DNA of 7,264 nt from Desulfuromonadaceae bacterium GWC2_58_13 (GTDB lineage Bacteria > Desulfobacterota > Desulfuromonadia > Desulfuromonadales > Trichloromonadaceae), in assembly GCA_001825565.1 (NCBI GenBank), contig MHXM01000035.1, positions 1 to 7,264 on the forward strand. The letters run 5' to 3'. Under the pieces are notes generated by a model. That model made no database searches. It was not told where the DNA came from and saw only the letters and a list, made by a program, of their open reading frames with translations. The translations under genes and the position numbers were made by a program. Position 1 is the stretch's first letter. The number at the start of each line of letters is the position of its first letter. This document shows, in pieces, positions 5,905-7,264 of the stretch.

Positions 5905-7264
5905 TAGCCCATCTGCTCTTGATTGTAAATATGCTTGCCCTGCAGATCGATATGCAGGCGATGGTCGATATAGGCGTACAGGCACCAGACCAGAAGGAGA
6001 CCGGTCAGGAGGAGAATGATCAGACGCCACCTGCGCGAGACGGGATGCACCGCGATTTTGAAGTTCCAGGGGAATTCGCCGCCATGCCGCAGACGCATTT
6101 CGCAGGCGGTGATCAGGATGGTCAGCCATGCCGCCGCCAGGGCAAAGCCTCCGAGAATATCGCTGAACCAATGCACGCCCAGATAGAGGCGGCTGAAGCC
6201 GATCAACAGGGTCAGGGCGCCGCCGGAAACCACCAGGTAAAATCGGCTCTGCAGGTGGTCCAGAGTGTTGAGCAGCATGTAGACCAGCAGGCCGTAAAAC
6301 ACCAGGGCGACGAAGGCATGGGCGCTGGGAAAACTGAAAATATCGGTTGCCAGGTTGGGAAAATAGGATTCGGGACGGCTGCGTTCGAACAGCAGCTTGA
6401 GCAGATAAACCAGCAGTTCTCCGGCCGCGGTACCGCCGAGCAGAATGACGGCGGAAAAATACCGGTTCTGCAGCACCAGCCAGAGGCAGGCCCAGAGACC
6501 AATCAGAACGATGGCCGTGACGTTGCCGAAATAGGTGATGATCAGGACGATGACATCGCTGGTGGGGTGCTGCATGCGGGCCAGCCCCTGGTAGACCTGG
6601 AGATCGAGGGTGGTCAGCGGGCCGACGACCCCGATAAATAGCGAGGCGAACAGGATGACGCCGGCGAACCCGGCGGTCAGGTAGAGACCGGTGCCGTGGC
6701 GGAGGCTGAAACGACCCGCCATGAAATTCCAGAAGCTGGGGTAAGCCCTGGCGAAGCTGCACATGAAACGGGTCCGCAAAACGGATTCCCACCCTTCGGC
6801 GATTCTGTTCCAGGTGCGAATCGCGAGTCTGGACAGCCGTGGAGCCAGGCGTTTCCAGAACAGGTGGTTGATCACCAGCAGGACCACCATGGCGGCTAGC
6901 AGGTAGCTTAAGCGACCGACCCAGATTTCCACCAGCCGCCAGCTGGCGCCGAAGAAGTAGCCGAGACCGGGATAAGCCAGACCCCAGAGAATGCCGCTGA
7001 ATACCGCGTAGCCGACAAAGAGCAGGGGGCGCATGTGGGCATGACCGGCGACAAAGGGGATGAAAGGACGCAGAAAACCGATGAAGCGCCCGAGAAAGAC
7101 GCTTTTGCCGCCATGTTCGGCAAAGAAAATTTCCGATTTGTTAAGCAGGCCATGGTAGCGTCGGAAAACCGGTTTGGGCAGGAATGAAGCGCCCATGCGG
7201 GCGCCGAGCCAATAACTCAGGAGGTCGCCCAGAATGGCGCCGAAGGTCGAGGCGAAAACCAGGG
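5904..7264 (-). CDS. DedA / PAP2 phosphatase fusion membrane protein, 5' truncated by window edge
   Basis: A polytopic inner-membrane protein. The frame runs open through the right edge; the Met at 7196 is internal, because the 22 codons before it (FGAILGDLLSYWLGAR) are classic DedA sequence. Numbering from that Met, residues 1-85 finish the DedA/SNARE-associated domain (GGKSVFLGRFIGFLRPFIPF, then GILWG). A helix (95-111) and a basic linker lead into a PAP2 domain at about 170-366. All three phosphatase motifs are present: K267-x6-R274-P275, P290-S-A-H293, and S335-R336-x5-H342-x3-D346. A last helix (about 392-410) and a short tail follow. PAP2 enzymes dephosphorylate lipid phosphates such as undecaprenyl pyrophosphate or phosphatidylglycerophosphate. 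DedA proteins act in membrane homeostasis, and some flip undecaprenyl phosphate, so the fusion plausibly combines lipid-carrier dephosphorylation and recycling. Some relatives carry an LssY-like C-terminal domain; none is present here. The catalytic set is intact. The stop is TAG. Confidence 0.92.
   Translation of the reverse strand, partial: LVFASTFGAILGDLLSYWLGARMGASFLPKPVFRRYHGLLNKSEIFFAEHGGKSVFLGRFIGFLRPFIPFVAGHAHMRPLLFVGYAVFSGILWGLAYPGLGYFFGASWRLVEIWVGRLSYLLAAMVVLLVINHLFWKRLAPRLSRLAIRTWNRIAEGWESVLRTRFMCSFARAYPSFWNFMAGRFSLRHGTGLYLTAGFAGVILFASLFIGVVGPLTTLDLQVYQGLARMQHPTSDVIVLIITYFGNVTAIVLIGLWACLWLVLQNRYFSAVILLGGTAAGELLVYLLKLLFERSRPESYFPNLATDIFSFPSAHAFVALVFYGLLVYMLLNTLDHLQSRFYLVVSGGALTLLIGFSRLYLGVHWFSDILGGFALAAAWLTILITACEMRLRHGGEFPWNFKIAVHPVSRRWRLIILLLTGLLLVWCLYAYIDHRLHIDLQGKHIYNQEQMG

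Noticed and set aside
5058..6641. A 527-codon open frame on the + strand running antisense across aguA and the DedA-PAP2 gene.
   Set aside because: It crosses two well-supported genes and the gap between them. Its product is rich in Gln, Gly, Glu and Asp with no recognisable domain, as expected for the complement of hydrophobic GC-rich codons.
5539..6792. A 417-codon open frame on the - strand overlapping the DedA-PAP2 gene and aguA in another frame.
   Set aside because: The product is Arg/Pro/Ala-rich low-complexity sequence typical of an out-of-frame reading in high-GC DNA, while the overlapped frames carry complete catalytic motifs.

Overview
The window is a dense, ordinary-looking bacterial chromosomal segment with moderately high GC. 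It carries one partial gene on the + strand at the left edge and five genes on the - strand filling the rest. There are no RNA genes, mobile elements, integrases or CRISPR repeats, and no gap longer than about 160 bases. The protein set (LeuD-type swivel subunit, a CHASE2 adenylate cyclase, an LPP20/FlgT-like secreted protein, the AguA/AguB pair, a DedA-PAP2 fusion) and its sequence flavour suggest a Gram-negative deltaproteobacterium, perhaps of the Desulfuromonadia (Geobacter/Desulfuromonas relatives). That placement is an inference from family resemblance; there is no marker gene to prove it.

Layout from left to right. Bases 2-520 (+) are the 3' part of an aconitase-superfamily small subunit, most likely the 3-isopropylmalate dehydratase small subunit LeuD. 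A perfect 17-bp hairpin with a T run (538-582) follows it and closes that transcription unit. The rest reads right to left. A gene truncated by the right edge (7264 to 5904) encodes a membrane protein joining a DedA domain to a PAP2 lipid phosphatase. After a 42-base gap holding a perfect 16-bp GC-rich palindrome come aguA (agmatine deiminase, 5861-4836) and aguB (N-carbamoylputrescine amidase, 4839-3955), which overlap by ATGA. A 158-base gap with a plausible sigma-70 promoter then leads into a secreted LPP20/FlgT-like protein (3796-2756). Its TGA stop is directly followed by the ATG of a CHASE2-type class III adenylate cyclase (2755-641).

How the genes work together. AguA and AguB form a complete two-step route from agmatine to putrescine. 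The secreted protein and the CHASE2 cyclase look like a translationally coupled pair, so an envelope signal might be turned into cAMP; this is the most hypothesis-rich part of the window. The DedA-PAP2 protein probably acts in membrane lipid or undecaprenyl-phosphate recycling and has no obvious metabolic link to its neighbours. No clearly novel system is evident. The candidates worth a second look are the secreted protein/cyclase pair, the DedA-PAP2 fusion, the intergenic palindrome and the unassigned substrate loop of the LeuD-like protein.
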